The notes beneath the pieces are model-generated. The model ran no database searches, was not told the DNA's origin, and saw only the letters and a list, made by a program, of their open reading frames with translations. The position numbers and the translations under genes are program-made. Below are positions 42,575 through 49,431 of a DNA stretch of 49,431 bases, piece after piece. This DNA comes from Caldilinea sp. CFX5 (GTDB taxonomy: Bacteria; Chloroflexota; Anaerolineae; Caldilineales; Caldilineaceae): positions 1 through 49,431 of the forward strand of contig QWII01000115.1 in the NCBI GenBank assembly GCA_021405325.1, read 5' to 3'. Position 1 is the first letter of the stretch; each line of letters starts with the position of its first letter.

Positions 42575-42670
42575 CTAGGTTCTATTGACATTTCGTGGTA
42601 GCCCCTGAAACACCTGACAGGTTGCCAAAACCTGTCAGGTGTGTGCGTCGCAAATGTCAACAGAACCTAG
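42575..42670. mobile_element. MITE-like 96-bp element
   Basis: 19-bp terminal inverted repeats CTAGGTTCTATTGACATTT (42575-42593 and 42652-42670, one mismatch) enclose a second perfect 14-bp stem ACACCTGACAGGTT (42610-42623 with 42629-42642). There is no coding capacity. It lies upstream of the zf-HC2 gene. Confidence 0.72.
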
Positions 42671-42773
42671 CGCATCGGGTGGACAAAAACCCTGGTGACT
42701 CATCTACAAAAGGTGTGAGTTGCGACAGCTAGAAACCGCGCCCAAAGATTCTCTCATTATTCTCTCATCATTG

Positions 42774-43079
42774 TCAAGCCCCAATTTGATGAAAATCAGG
42801 ATTCCAGTCAATTTGGCGAGAGAAGAGGGTCCAGGCCCAAACGAGAATTTTGCGGGCGGCAGCGACGAGTGCAACTTTTTTTGCTTTGCCACGGCCAACC
42901 AGGCGTTGATAAAAGGGTTTGAGGGGATAGTTCCCGCGCACGCCCCCAAGCGCACCCATATAAAGGACTATCTTCCTAGCCCCAATGTCTTTGCCAATCC
43001 CCGCTTTCCCCACCCCTGGGCGCAGGCGCACGAGAAAGCCGTGAGCGCCAAGGATCGACAATTTGTCCCGTAGGGACAC
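42774..43079 (-). pseudogene. Remnant of an IS110-family transposase (C-terminal part)
   Basis: About 100 residues in frame resemble the C-terminal half of IS110-type transposases. The recognisable stretch is VLYMGALGGVRGN, then FYQRLVGRGKAKKVALVAAARKIL, matching the usual 'MAAL...NP..R.FYQRL...GKPKKVALvA.MRKLL' pattern. The N-terminal RuvC-like part is absent and no IS ends are recognisable, so the element is dead. The similarity is from memory, not computed. It occupies the place where a sigma factor gene would normally precede the zf-HC2 gene. Confidence 0.65.
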
Positions 43080-43127
43080 CTGCGTTTAGCGGTGGAGATC
43101 CTCTAAACGCAAGCGTCCCGTAGGGAC
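43065..43127. repeat. Hairpin flanked by direct copies of GTCCCGTAGGGAC
   Basis: The near-palindrome GTCCCGTAGGGAC occurs at 43065-43077 and 43115-43127. Between them GCGTTTAG (43082-43089) faces CTAAACGC (43103-43110). It lies right after the PhyH stop codon and may be its terminator or an interspersed repeat. Confidence 0.7.
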
Positions 43128-43134
43128 GATGGCG

Positions 43135-43863
43135 CTAGGCGGGTGTATTCACGCTGGAACCGCTTAACACAAGTGCGCTTTTCCAGACGGTGGAACTATC
43201 GGGCGTTGACGCATCGCGATAAGTAGGGATGACCGACCAGCGATCAGCGCCGTTGATATTGGGGCAGGAGGCGTGGAGCGTCAGGTCATGGAAAAAGATA
43301 CCGGCGCCACGGGGGACAGGCGCGTCCACAATCGACAGCCCGGCTACCTGATCATCGGTGATACGCCGGCCAAAGCCTTTGACATCTTCCACTTCTTTCA
43401 TTTCAACCACGGCCCGTTGACTGCCGGGGATTAGGCGGAGGCAGCCGTTCTCCGGCGTGGCGTCATCGAGGGCGATCCAGACGGAAATTTTGGCGCTGCC
43501 CTGCCAGTAGGCCCAATCTTGATGCCAGGGGGAGCTAAAGGCGGTCTTGGCGTTTTTGAAGACGGCCTTGTAGCTCAAAAATTCAACATCGGGACCGATC
43601 AACTGTTGCAAGATGGCGACCATGCGCGGGCTTTGCAACTGGGCGCTGCTGTAGTCGTCCATCTTGTCACTCATCCAAACGCGCACGCCGGAGGGGATTT
43701 CCAAGTTGCCCTCCTCCTGAAGCCGTGCTTTCAGTTTCGCCTTCCATTCGATCGCTGCTGCCGGCGCAATCAAATCCGGCACGATTACGTACCCGTCGCG
43801 CTGATACTGCGCAACTTCTTCCTGGGTTAACAGCTTCAAGCCACTATCTATTTGTCTACTCAT
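43135..43863 (-). CDS. Phytanoyl-CoA dioxygenase (PhyH) family protein
   Basis: Non-haem Fe(II)/2-oxoglutarate oxygenase of 242 residues. The iron ligands are His114 and Asp116 (WHQDWAYW) and His197 (LTLHASCPN), with Arg208 (RWSVIPTYR) expected to bind 2-oxoglutarate. The N-terminus (YQRDGYVIVPDLI) is typical. The start is ATG 43863 with GGAGA about 12 bases upstream; the longer frame runs through a palindrome and is rejected. The substrate is unknown; in carbohydrate clusters such enzymes often accompany oxidoreductases and glycosidases, as here. Confidence 0.88.
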   Translation of the reverse strand: MSRQIDSGLKLLTQEEVAQYQRDGYVIVPDLIAPAAAIEWKAKLKARLQEEGNLEIPSGVRVWMSDKMDDYSSAQLQSPRMVAILQQLIGPDVEFLSYKAVFKNAKTAFSSPWHQDWAYWQGSAKISVWIALDDATPENGCLRLIPGSQRAVVEMKEVEDVKGFGRRITDDQVAGLSIVDAPVPRGAGIFFHDLTLHASCPNINGADRWSVIPTYRDASTPDSSTVWKSALVLSGSSVNTPA

Positions 43864-43940
43864 TGTACTATCGTTTCTCCTTGTTCTTATTGCAACAGCG
43901 GTCTGATCGAGCCGCATTTGTGGTTGTTCGCCACCAGGAT

Positions 43941-44029
43941 CACAACAGCGGATTTGGGTAGCAACGGATTTGTCCGCTGGACGCCAACGCTCGAAACACA
44001 ATCCGCTGCTACCCAAATCCGCTGTTGTG
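43941..44029. mobile_element. MITE-like 89-bp element between PhyH and GH172 genes
   Basis: Perfect 23-bp terminal inverted repeats (43941-43963 and 44007-44029, starting CACAACAGCGGATTTGGG) enclose a partly symmetrical core. There is no coding capacity. It sits in the 301 bp divergent gap between 43864 and 44164 and may affect both promoters. Confidence 0.72.
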
Positions 44030-44164
44030 TTTGGCAGGTTGTCACTGCCCAGGTATACTACCAATCGCCTCGATTCTATGCTGGGTCAGCAAAGTTGTCA
44101 AGCAATCATTCGCCGTCGTAGGGGCGCACCCTTGCGGTCGCCCCACCAACAGAAAGAAAAAGCC

Positions 44165-45274
44165 ATGTTTTCTGAACAATCGTTATTCGCCATGCCCAAA
44201 GGTGTGCAGAGTCGCTGGGCCAGCGCCGAGAATTGGCGGGGGGAAAAGGGCGTCGGCGGCCAGGCCGGCAAGGGGCGCAAAGGTTCGGCCTGGTTTCCCC
44301 TGAAAGCCGGTCAACAACAGACCTTAGCCGAAGTAAGCGGCACGAGCGGCATGGTGCGCCGCATCTGGTGTACCATCCGCGACCGCAGCCCGCAAATGTT
44401 GCGCAGCATCCGACTCGACATTTACTGGGATGGCGCGACGACCCCGGCGGTTTCGACCCCCATCGGCGATTTCTTTGGTCACGCCGCCGGTCGGTGCGTG
44501 GCTTTTGAATCGGCGCTCTTGAGCAGCCCCGAAGGACGCAGCTTTAACTGTTGCATCCCCATGCCCTTTCGCACCGGCATGAAGCTGGTCGTCACCAACG
44601 AAGGCGCGACCGATCTCTCCCACTTTTTCTATGATGTGGACTACACCATCGGCGACCCCTTTGGCGCTGATCTACTCTACTTTCATACTCACTGGCGGCG
44701 CGAAAAGCCGACCACCTATCAAGCTGACTACGCCGTGTTGCCGACGGTTGCCGGGCGGGGTCGTTTCCTGGGCATGAGCGTGGGGGTGATCGCCGACCGG
44801 ACGCGCTATGCTGATTCGTGGTGGGGCGAGGGCGAAATCAAGGTCTATCTGGATGGCGACACCGACTTCCCTACGCTCTGTGGCACCGGCGTCGAAGATT
44901 ATGTGGGCAATGGCTGGGCCGGCAACAGCGATGTCACCTACAGCCATGCCTACCAGGGCTTTCCGCTCAATGATCTGCAAACGTATGAATTTGCTTTCTA
45001 CCGCTTTCATATCCCCGACCCGGTCTACTTTCACCAGGACATTCGGGTTGCGGTGCAACAGATCGGTGCAGCTTGGGAGAAGGCGTGGGTCGAGGGGATG
45101 CAGGCGACCGGCGAGACGATCTATGACACGCAGATGCAACCGGTCGATCTAGCCAAGCCCGGTGCGCTTGGCCTCTTTGAGCGCGAAGATGATTGGTCAA
45201 GCTGCGCCTATTTTTATCTCGACCGGCCTGAAAATGGGTTGCCGCCGCTAGCGCCGGTTGCGGAGCGCGTATAA
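44165..45274 (+). CDS. DUF2961 protein (glycoside hydrolase family 172-like)
   Basis: 369 residues, the usual DUF2961/GH172 length. Family features include the N-terminal SRWASAENWRGEKG, the phrase IRLDIYWDG, GDFFGH, CCIPMPF and the signature GTGVEDYVGNGW. Characterised members act on fructo- or arabinofuranosyl linkages as trimers or hexamers. No signal peptide is visible, so it is probably intracellular. I use ATG 44165; an upstream in-frame extension would cross the MITE-like element. The gene diverges from PhyH and lies upstream of a toxin-antitoxin pair. Confidence 0.85.
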   Translation: MFSEQSLFAMPKGVQSRWASAENWRGEKGVGGQAGKGRKGSAWFPLKAGQQQTLAEVSGTSGMVRRIWCTIRDRSPQMLRSIRLDIYWDGATTPAVSTPIGDFFGHAAGRCVAFESALLSSPEGRSFNCCIPMPFRTGMKLVVTNEGATDLSHFFYDVDYTIGDPFGADLLYFHTHWRREKPTTYQADYAVLPTVAGRGRFLGMSVGVIADRTRYADSWWGEGEIKVYLDGDTDFPTLCGTGVEDYVGNGWAGNSDVTYSHAYQGFPLNDLQTYEFAFYRFHIPDPVYFHQDIRVAVQQIGAAWEKAWVEGMQATGETIYDTQMQPVDLAKPGALGLFEREDDWSSCAYFYLDRPENGLPPLAPVAERV

Positions 45275-45301
45275 CGGAGCGTCTATCTCAAATGTAAAAC
45301 C

Positions 45302-45330
45302 TTGTCTACTATCAGTCATTGACGTATAAT
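45302..45330 (+). promoter_or_regulatory. Promoter of the toxin-antitoxin pair (leaderless)
   Basis: TTGTCT (45302-45307), 17 bp, TATAAT (45325-45330). The start codon begins seven bases after the -10, so transcription would start at or next to the A of ATG, giving a leaderless toxin mRNA. Confidence 0.65.
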
Positions 45331-45336
45331 TATCCT

Positions 45337-45654
45337 ATGACATTTGTTGAAACACCGATTTTTACAGAACTGGTACAAGAACATCTATCACATGATAGCT
45401 ATGTTGCGTTGCAACAAACTTTGATCTTACGCCCAGACGCAGGAAACATCATTCCTGGTAGTCGTGGTTTACGCAAATTACGCTGGCGTACAGAACATGG
45501 CGGGAAGCGCGGTGGATTACGTGTAATTTATTATTGGTATGTCGAGGGTGACAGATTTTTCAGGCTCTTTTTGTATAAAAAGAACGAACAGGAAGATCTA
45601 AGACGTGACCAGATTCAGGTGTTGCGGGGGTTGGTGGAGGAGTATCTCTCATGA
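45337..45654 (+). CDS. RelE/HigB-type toxin of a type II toxin-antitoxin pair
   Basis: 105 residues. The sequence PGSRGLRKLRW ... GGLRVIYYWYVEGDRFFRLFLYKKNEQEDL is typical of the RelE/HigB mRNA-interferase fold (COG4737-like): basic strand, RVIYYW core and a C-terminal helix. The gene precedes its antitoxin, as in HigBA loci, and overlaps it by four bases (ATGA). The start is ATG 45337; no ribosome site is present, consistent with the leaderless promoter. The pair lies inside an otherwise metabolic cluster, which suggests separate acquisition. Confidence 0.85.
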   Translation: MTFVETPIFTELVQEHLSHDSYVALQQTLILRPDAGNIIPGSRGLRKLRWRTEHGGKRGGLRVIYYWYVEGDRFFRLFLYKKNEQEDLRRDQIQVLRGLVEEYLS

Positions 45655-45965
45655 AGGATGAAGCTTTTGCCCAATTAGTCGAAAGCATTAAACAAGCCGG
45701 CGAAATCAAACGCGGCCTGCGTAAGCCAAGTCGTGTCTTTGAGTTCAGCCCATTGGATGTGAAGGCAATTCGTGCAAAATTACAGAAGTCGCAAAATGAG
45801 TTTGCACAAATGATCGGCGTGAGTGTTGCTACCTTGCAGAATTGGGAGCAGGGAAGGCGTAAACCAGAAGGCCCTGCCCGCGCATTACTACAAGTGGCGT
45901 GGCACAATCCTGAAGCGGTGCAAGAAGCTCTCTCCGGTTCAGCTACGGTGTTGGAAGGGAATTGA
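45651..45965 (+). CDS. XRE-family antitoxin (HigA/NadS-like)
   Basis: 104 residues. After a helical N-terminus the helix-turn-helix is at about 45-90 (VKAIRAKLQKSQNEFAQMIGVSVATLQNWEQGRRKPEGPARALL split across two helices). This is the arrangement of antitoxins that follow RelE/HigB toxins. The ATG overlaps the toxin stop, so the two are translationally coupled. It is expected to neutralise the toxin and repress the promoter at 45302-45330, although I see no obvious palindrome there. Confidence 0.87.
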   Translation: MKDEAFAQLVESIKQAGEIKRGLRKPSRVFEFSPLDVKAIRAKLQKSQNEFAQMIGVSVATLQNWEQGRRKPEGPARALLQVAWHNPEAVQEALSGSATVLEGN

Positions 45966-45974
45966 GCAGGTATC

Positions 45975-46994
45975 ATGCACCCTTTATCAACTGTTCGCGT
46001 CGCCATCTACGGCTGTGGGCGCTTTGCCAACCAAACCCATCTGCCCAACTTGCGCCAGTTGCCAGGGGTAGCGGTGATCGCGCTTTGTGATGCCGACCCG
46101 CAAGCCGTGCAAGCGACCGGCGAAGCGTTCGGCATTCAGGCGCGCTATACTGATGCCCATGCCATGTTGGCGGCTGAACCAATCGACGCGCTCTATTCGA
46201 TTGTGCCGGCCTATGTACGCAGCGATGTAGAGGTTGCCGCCGTTGAACGGGGGATTCATCTCTTCAGTGAAAAGCCGCAAGCGTTACAGATGACGCTGGC
46301 CCACCGGATTGATGATGCCATCCGGCGGCGCGGGGTGATCAGCACTGTAGGTTTTCGCGAGCGTTACCGACCGCTCTTTCAGCAGGCGCGCCAATGGCTG
46401 ACAGACAAGACCGTCACCCATGTGCGCTTTCTCAGCATTGGGGATCTCCCTGCTGCTCGCATCGATTGGCGGGGCAGTTGGTGGTCGGATCTGGCAAAAT
46501 CGGGCGGGGCGGCCTTTGACTGGGGCGTTCATGCCACTGACTATGTGCGTTTCATGACGGGGTTAGAGGTCAAACAGGCGCAAGCCTTCTATCACCAGAC
46601 CGCATCCTATGCGTTGCCGCTATCCTATTCGTTTCACTACCTGTTGAGCAACGGCGCGCCGATGACCATGACCTTTCTCAGCACGACCGCTGTGCGGCCA
46701 CCCAACGAGCCGTGGTTCACCCTCTTCTATGAAGGCGGCTATCTGGCGCTCCACGGCTATGAACGGCTGGAAGCCAACGGCGAAACGATCTACGAGGCCG
46801 CTCCTTTTGACCCCTGGTTTGAACAGAGCCGCTGCTTTATCGCAGCCTTGCGTCAGAACGATCCCAGTCTACTGTTGAGCGACTATCACGATGGACTCTA
46901 TTCGTTAGCACCGGTGTTGGCAGGCTGGACTTCTGCACGGCAAGGCGGTCAGGTTGTCGATGTGGATGCGTTTATGCAGGATAACGATCGGTAG
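45975..46994 (+). CDS. Gfo/Idh/MocA-family oxidoreductase
   Basis: NAD(P)-dependent sugar or inositol dehydrogenase-like protein of 339 residues. The Rossmann motif YGCGRFANQTHLP (12-24) and the catalytic EKP motif with Lys100 (FSEKPQA) are present. The C-terminal alpha/beta domain has GGAAFDWGVHATDY with the family's conserved His. The start ATG lies only nine bases after the antitoxin, so it may share its transcript. With PhyH, GH172 and the GH42-like gene it forms a carbohydrate-use cluster; the sugar is unknown. Confidence 0.9.
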   Translation: MHPLSTVRVAIYGCGRFANQTHLPNLRQLPGVAVIALCDADPQAVQATGEAFGIQARYTDAHAMLAAEPIDALYSIVPAYVRSDVEVAAVERGIHLFSEKPQALQMTLAHRIDDAIRRRGVISTVGFRERYRPLFQQARQWLTDKTVTHVRFLSIGDLPAARIDWRGSWWSDLAKSGGAAFDWGVHATDYVRFMTGLEVKQAQAFYHQTASYALPLSYSFHYLLSNGAPMTMTFLSTTAVRPPNEPWFTLFYEGGYLALHGYERLEANGETIYEAAPFDPWFEQSRCFIAALRQNDPSLLLSDYHDGLYSLAPVLAGWTSARQGGQVVDVDAFMQDNDR

Positions 46995-47042
46995 TAAAGA
47001 CTTTAGTCTTTGGGGCGCCCCAAAGACTAAAGTCTTTACTAC
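46991..47042. terminator. 52-bp perfect palindrome between convergent genes
   Basis: The two 26-bp halves (46991-47016 and 47017-47042) are exact reverse complements with no spacer; each contains AAAGACTTTAGTCTTT. It overlaps the oxidoreductase stop codon and can terminate both converging genes. Its right half repeats the sequence at 31269-31291. Confidence 0.85.
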
Positions 47043-47047
47043 CGTCA

Positions 47048-49288
47048 TCAACGCTTGCGCGTCAACAATTGCAGCGGTTCCACAGCGCCCGTGTAATAGA
47101 GCGCCGTCGAAGCTGGCGGTAGCTTCACTTCAAAGTGACTGGCATTGCGAGCCAACACACAATCATTGTAGAGATCGTACACCACCTCAGCCGAGCGGGG
47201 CAGGGCAAAGGTGCGTGAACCGCCGGCCACCGTATGGACAGCCAGCAGATCAGGCGTAGCATACAACACATCCCCTTGGTCATTGTAAAGATGAACGCCG
47301 GCAAAGCGGGCAATCCCACGCAACACAGGGGCAGGGATATTCGGCGTTGCGCAGTAGACTGAATGCCAGGCTGCTTTGGGATCATCGGCATGAAAACTTT
47401 TGACGCCAAAGCCAGGGCGGCAGCGACCAAGCGTATAGACAATCTCGCCCAAAGTGGTGGCGTCCGAGTCTTCCAGGTGGAAATTGGGGGCGATGGAGCG
47501 CGTCGTTCCCCAGAAAAGTTCTTGCGACAAGCCCTGGGTGATAGGGTGGTTGAAGTTGGTGAGGTGCATAAACGGCCCGTAATAGCTGCGTCCCTCGCCA
47601 AAGCGGAAGCCGGTCAAGTCGGTCATGTGGTTGGTGTGGATCGGGGCGTCCGGGTCGTCGGCGTTGATGTAGCCGGCGGCATAGAGCCAGAGCGCCACTT
47701 TGTTATCGCGGCAAACAAGCTCTTTCAGCGCCTTGCGTCGCCGCGCGTTGAGATGGAACGGGTTGAGAAAGACATAAAGCTTGTACTCCGGCAACGATCC
47801 TGCTAGCAGATCATTGAGCAGATAGAGATCATGGGGCGCGCCAAAGCGGTTGAGGCTGATGACCCGCTGGTGCCAGATCAGCGGGATGTCGATATTGTTG
47901 CGATTCGCTTCGTAATAGAACGATTCATCATCAAGGATCACGGCGACTTCGGCGCTGGGGGCGCGGTCGAGATGTAGCGCCCAGTGACCCAGCTCATCAA
48001 AACGCTTGTACCACTGACGCGCTTCGTCGATAATGAGCGGACTCTCGACAAAGATATTGTTCTCCAGCCAGGTGATGCCCAGCCCGTGGGTCGCGCATTG
48101 GGCAAAGTTGCGCTGGTAGATGGCGATGGAGTTCTCCACCGGGTGCATCCGCCCGCCGGGGTCGAAGTTGTTGTGCATCAAGGTGTCTTCTTCAAAGAAG
48201 TAGAGCTTGTTGTGCAGGCGCAACGATTCGGTCGGCTGCATCGGTAGCCCGTCGCCACCCACGCCCCGGAAAGCATAGGTGTAGGGGCTGACGAAAAAGT
48301 CGACATGGGGTGAACGCAGCGCTTTCCATAAACCCAGATGACCGCTGCGTTGGGTGGTCGAGACTTCGCTGGCGGCCAGATCGCCGTAGTTGTTGTTGAA
48401 GAAGCTGTTGTTCCACGAAATCTCCATCAAATAGCCAAAGAAGGCGCCGGCCAACTTCTCGCCGTTTGTCTCCGCTTTGATAACCTCGCAAAAGCCGATC
48501 ATGGCATCCGCCGTCACTTCGGCATAGCAATCATAAAAGTCGATCACCTGTTGCTCGCGGCGGGGATCACGGAAAAAGCAATGGGTGGTCTGCATCTGGG
48601 CCGCCGTCGCCGGTACGGTTGCATTGGTGAAAGTGACGGCAGGATCAGCCCAAGCAGCACGCAGGGCGTCCACGTTGTCGGCATAACGGACGCGCAACCA
48701 TTGTTGAAAGGCGCGCTGCATCGGTGCACTAAAGTCGCCACAAGCCGGGTCCATGGACGACCACGATTTGATCCACTCGCCGCAAGTGCCGGTCGCCACC
48801 TGATAGGCGATCACCCGATCATAGAGACCCGCTTCCTTCAAATGGGCGATGTACCCCCGCAGCAGATCCTTGACCTGCTTCTGCCAGACAGGCGACGCAT
48901 AGGAGGCAGAGGTGGATGGGCCATCGGTCAGCACTTCCACTTCATCGGGGTACGCCTGTCGCCACCAATCGAAATAGTAGGTCTCAAAACCCATGCGCAA
49001 CAGGAAAAGGGCATCTGGATCGGCGTCCACGATCGCCTGCAAGCGGGGTGCGGTCTCGGTGAAGTCAAAGGTGTAGACATCACCGGAACGGGGTGTCGTC
49101 CATTCCGAGCCGACGGCGTCAATCGAATAGATGTGGATATTGTTCCGAGCAAAGGCGCGCACGCTCTCCTGAATTACACCAATAGCGTTCGGGTCGAGAC
49201 CACCGATCAGATGACAATTGGCAAAGACCGGTTGATCATTCAAAAACAGCGTCGGCACGCCGTTGTGGCGTTGGATCGTTGCTTTCAT
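47048..49288 (-). CDS. GH42/beta-galactosidase-like glycoside hydrolase
   Basis: 746 residues without a signal peptide. The N-terminal part is a TIM-barrel glycosidase of the GH42/GHL type: IGGLDPNAIGVIQESVRAFA, then the likely acid/base segment TGTCGEWIKSW and the likely nucleophile segment KLYFFEEDTL. A trimerisation or amidotransferase-like domain follows at about 440-600 (AVILDDESFYYEAN, YKLYVFLNPFHLNA), then a C-terminal beta domain. The start is the ATG at 49286-49288 after GGTGA; a longer frame to 49345 lacks a ribosome site. Catalytic residues are inferred. It converges on the oxidoreductase gene and probably belongs to the same sugar pathway. Confidence 0.8.
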   Translation of the reverse strand: MKATIQRHNGVPTLFLNDQPVFANCHLIGGLDPNAIGVIQESVRAFARNNIHIYSIDAVGSEWTTPRSGDVYTFDFTETAPRLQAIVDADPDALFLLRMGFETYYFDWWRQAYPDEVEVLTDGPSTSASYASPVWQKQVKDLLRGYIAHLKEAGLYDRVIAYQVATGTCGEWIKSWSSMDPACGDFSAPMQRAFQQWLRVRYADNVDALRAAWADPAVTFTNATVPATAAQMQTTHCFFRDPRREQQVIDFYDCYAEVTADAMIGFCEVIKAETNGEKLAGAFFGYLMEISWNNSFFNNNYGDLAASEVSTTQRSGHLGLWKALRSPHVDFFVSPYTYAFRGVGGDGLPMQPTESLRLHNKLYFFEEDTLMHNNFDPGGRMHPVENSIAIYQRNFAQCATHGLGITWLENNIFVESPLIIDEARQWYKRFDELGHWALHLDRAPSAEVAVILDDESFYYEANRNNIDIPLIWHQRVISLNRFGAPHDLYLLNDLLAGSLPEYKLYVFLNPFHLNARRRKALKELVCRDNKVALWLYAAGYINADDPDAPIHTNHMTDLTGFRFGEGRSYYGPFMHLTNFNHPITQGLSQELFWGTTRSIAPNFHLEDSDATTLGEIVYTLGRCRPGFGVKSFHADDPKAAWHSVYCATPNIPAPVLRGIARFAGVHLYNDQGDVLYATPDLLAVHTVAGGSRTFALPRSAEVVYDLYNDCVLARNASHFEVKLPPASTALYYTGAVEPLQLLTRKR

Positions 49289-49431
49289 CGCAGATTCACC
49301 TTTTCTTATGGGTAAACACTTATTGAATTGTGTAGCTATACTCAAATCAGAATGAAAACCGGAATTTTTGGGGGAAGTGTGTTAAAATGAATCGCAAAGT
49401 CAGAGAAGCCACGGAAAGCCGAGGGAAGAAC
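49289..49431. other. Upstream region at the right edge
   Basis: The region is AT-rich between the GH42-like start and the window edge. TTAAAAT near 49383 could be a -10 for a gene to the right, but nothing further can be supported. Confidence 0.3.

Noticed and set aside
42704..42955. 83-codon minus-strand frame overlapping the IS110 remnant
   Set aside because: The overlapping frame matches the transposase pattern, so this one is a shadow.

Overview
The window is about 49 kb of bacterial chromosome of moderate-to-high GC. The protein families, the many secreted proteins ending in a short FLPLI-type tail, the SdrD-like repeat adhesin and the TPR-CHAT protein suggest a Chloroflexota member (Caldilineae/Anaerolineae-like). 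This placement is an inference from protein flavour; no rRNA or tRNA gene was seen.

Layout. (1) 1-4390: end of an unknown gene, a roughly 700 bp AT-rich gap with clustered DnaA-box-like sites (possible origin), two orphan response regulators (NarL and OmpR type) and an HtrA-type lipoprotein protease. (2) 4391-11503, minus strand: amino-acid biosynthesis, in transcription order argC, argB, argD, an ArgA-like GNAT acetyltransferase, carA and homoserine dehydrogenase. argC is preceded by a strong promoter and a leader RNA of about 140 nt ending in an intrinsic terminator. (3) 11652-13712: an SDR dehydrogenase, diverging across a complex regulatory gap from a methyltransferase with a C-terminal zinc ribbon. 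(4) 14047-16956: the primary sigma factor with a perfect parS site fused to its terminator, an Asp23-like membrane protein and scpB. With the DnaA-box cluster this looks like chromosome-maintenance territory. (5) 17321-21808: a four-gene cassette (DUF2207 membrane protein, membrane zinc-ribbon protein, helical protein, SPFH protein with a fused helix-turn-helix) resembling the Bacillus YdjGHI membrane-stress group. (6) 21909-28583: phosphotriesterase-family hydrolase, a CDF transporter with extra C-terminal domains, a small membrane protein, and the beta-oxidation pair fadN-fadA.

(7) 28662-38377, minus strand: exported proteins: a Tat-exported vanadium-haloperoxidase-like protein, a CheY-like regulator, a large SdrD-repeat adhesin broken into three frames, and a subtilase. 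Three of these share a C-terminal tail. (8) 38832-43134: a TPR-CHAT protease with a zf-HC2 anti-sigma-like gene that carries an in-frame stop, beside a MITE-like element and an IS110 transposase remnant. (9) 43135-49288: a carbohydrate cluster (PhyH dioxygenase, DUF2961/GH172, Gfo/Idh/MocA oxidoreductase, GH42-like hydrolase) interrupted by a RelE/HigB-HigA-type toxin-antitoxin pair.

The gaps are unusually rich in long perfect palindromes, MITE-like hairpins and 8-19 bp tandem repeats. Several recur at two places in the window, and most lie at gene 3' ends, where they may serve as terminators.
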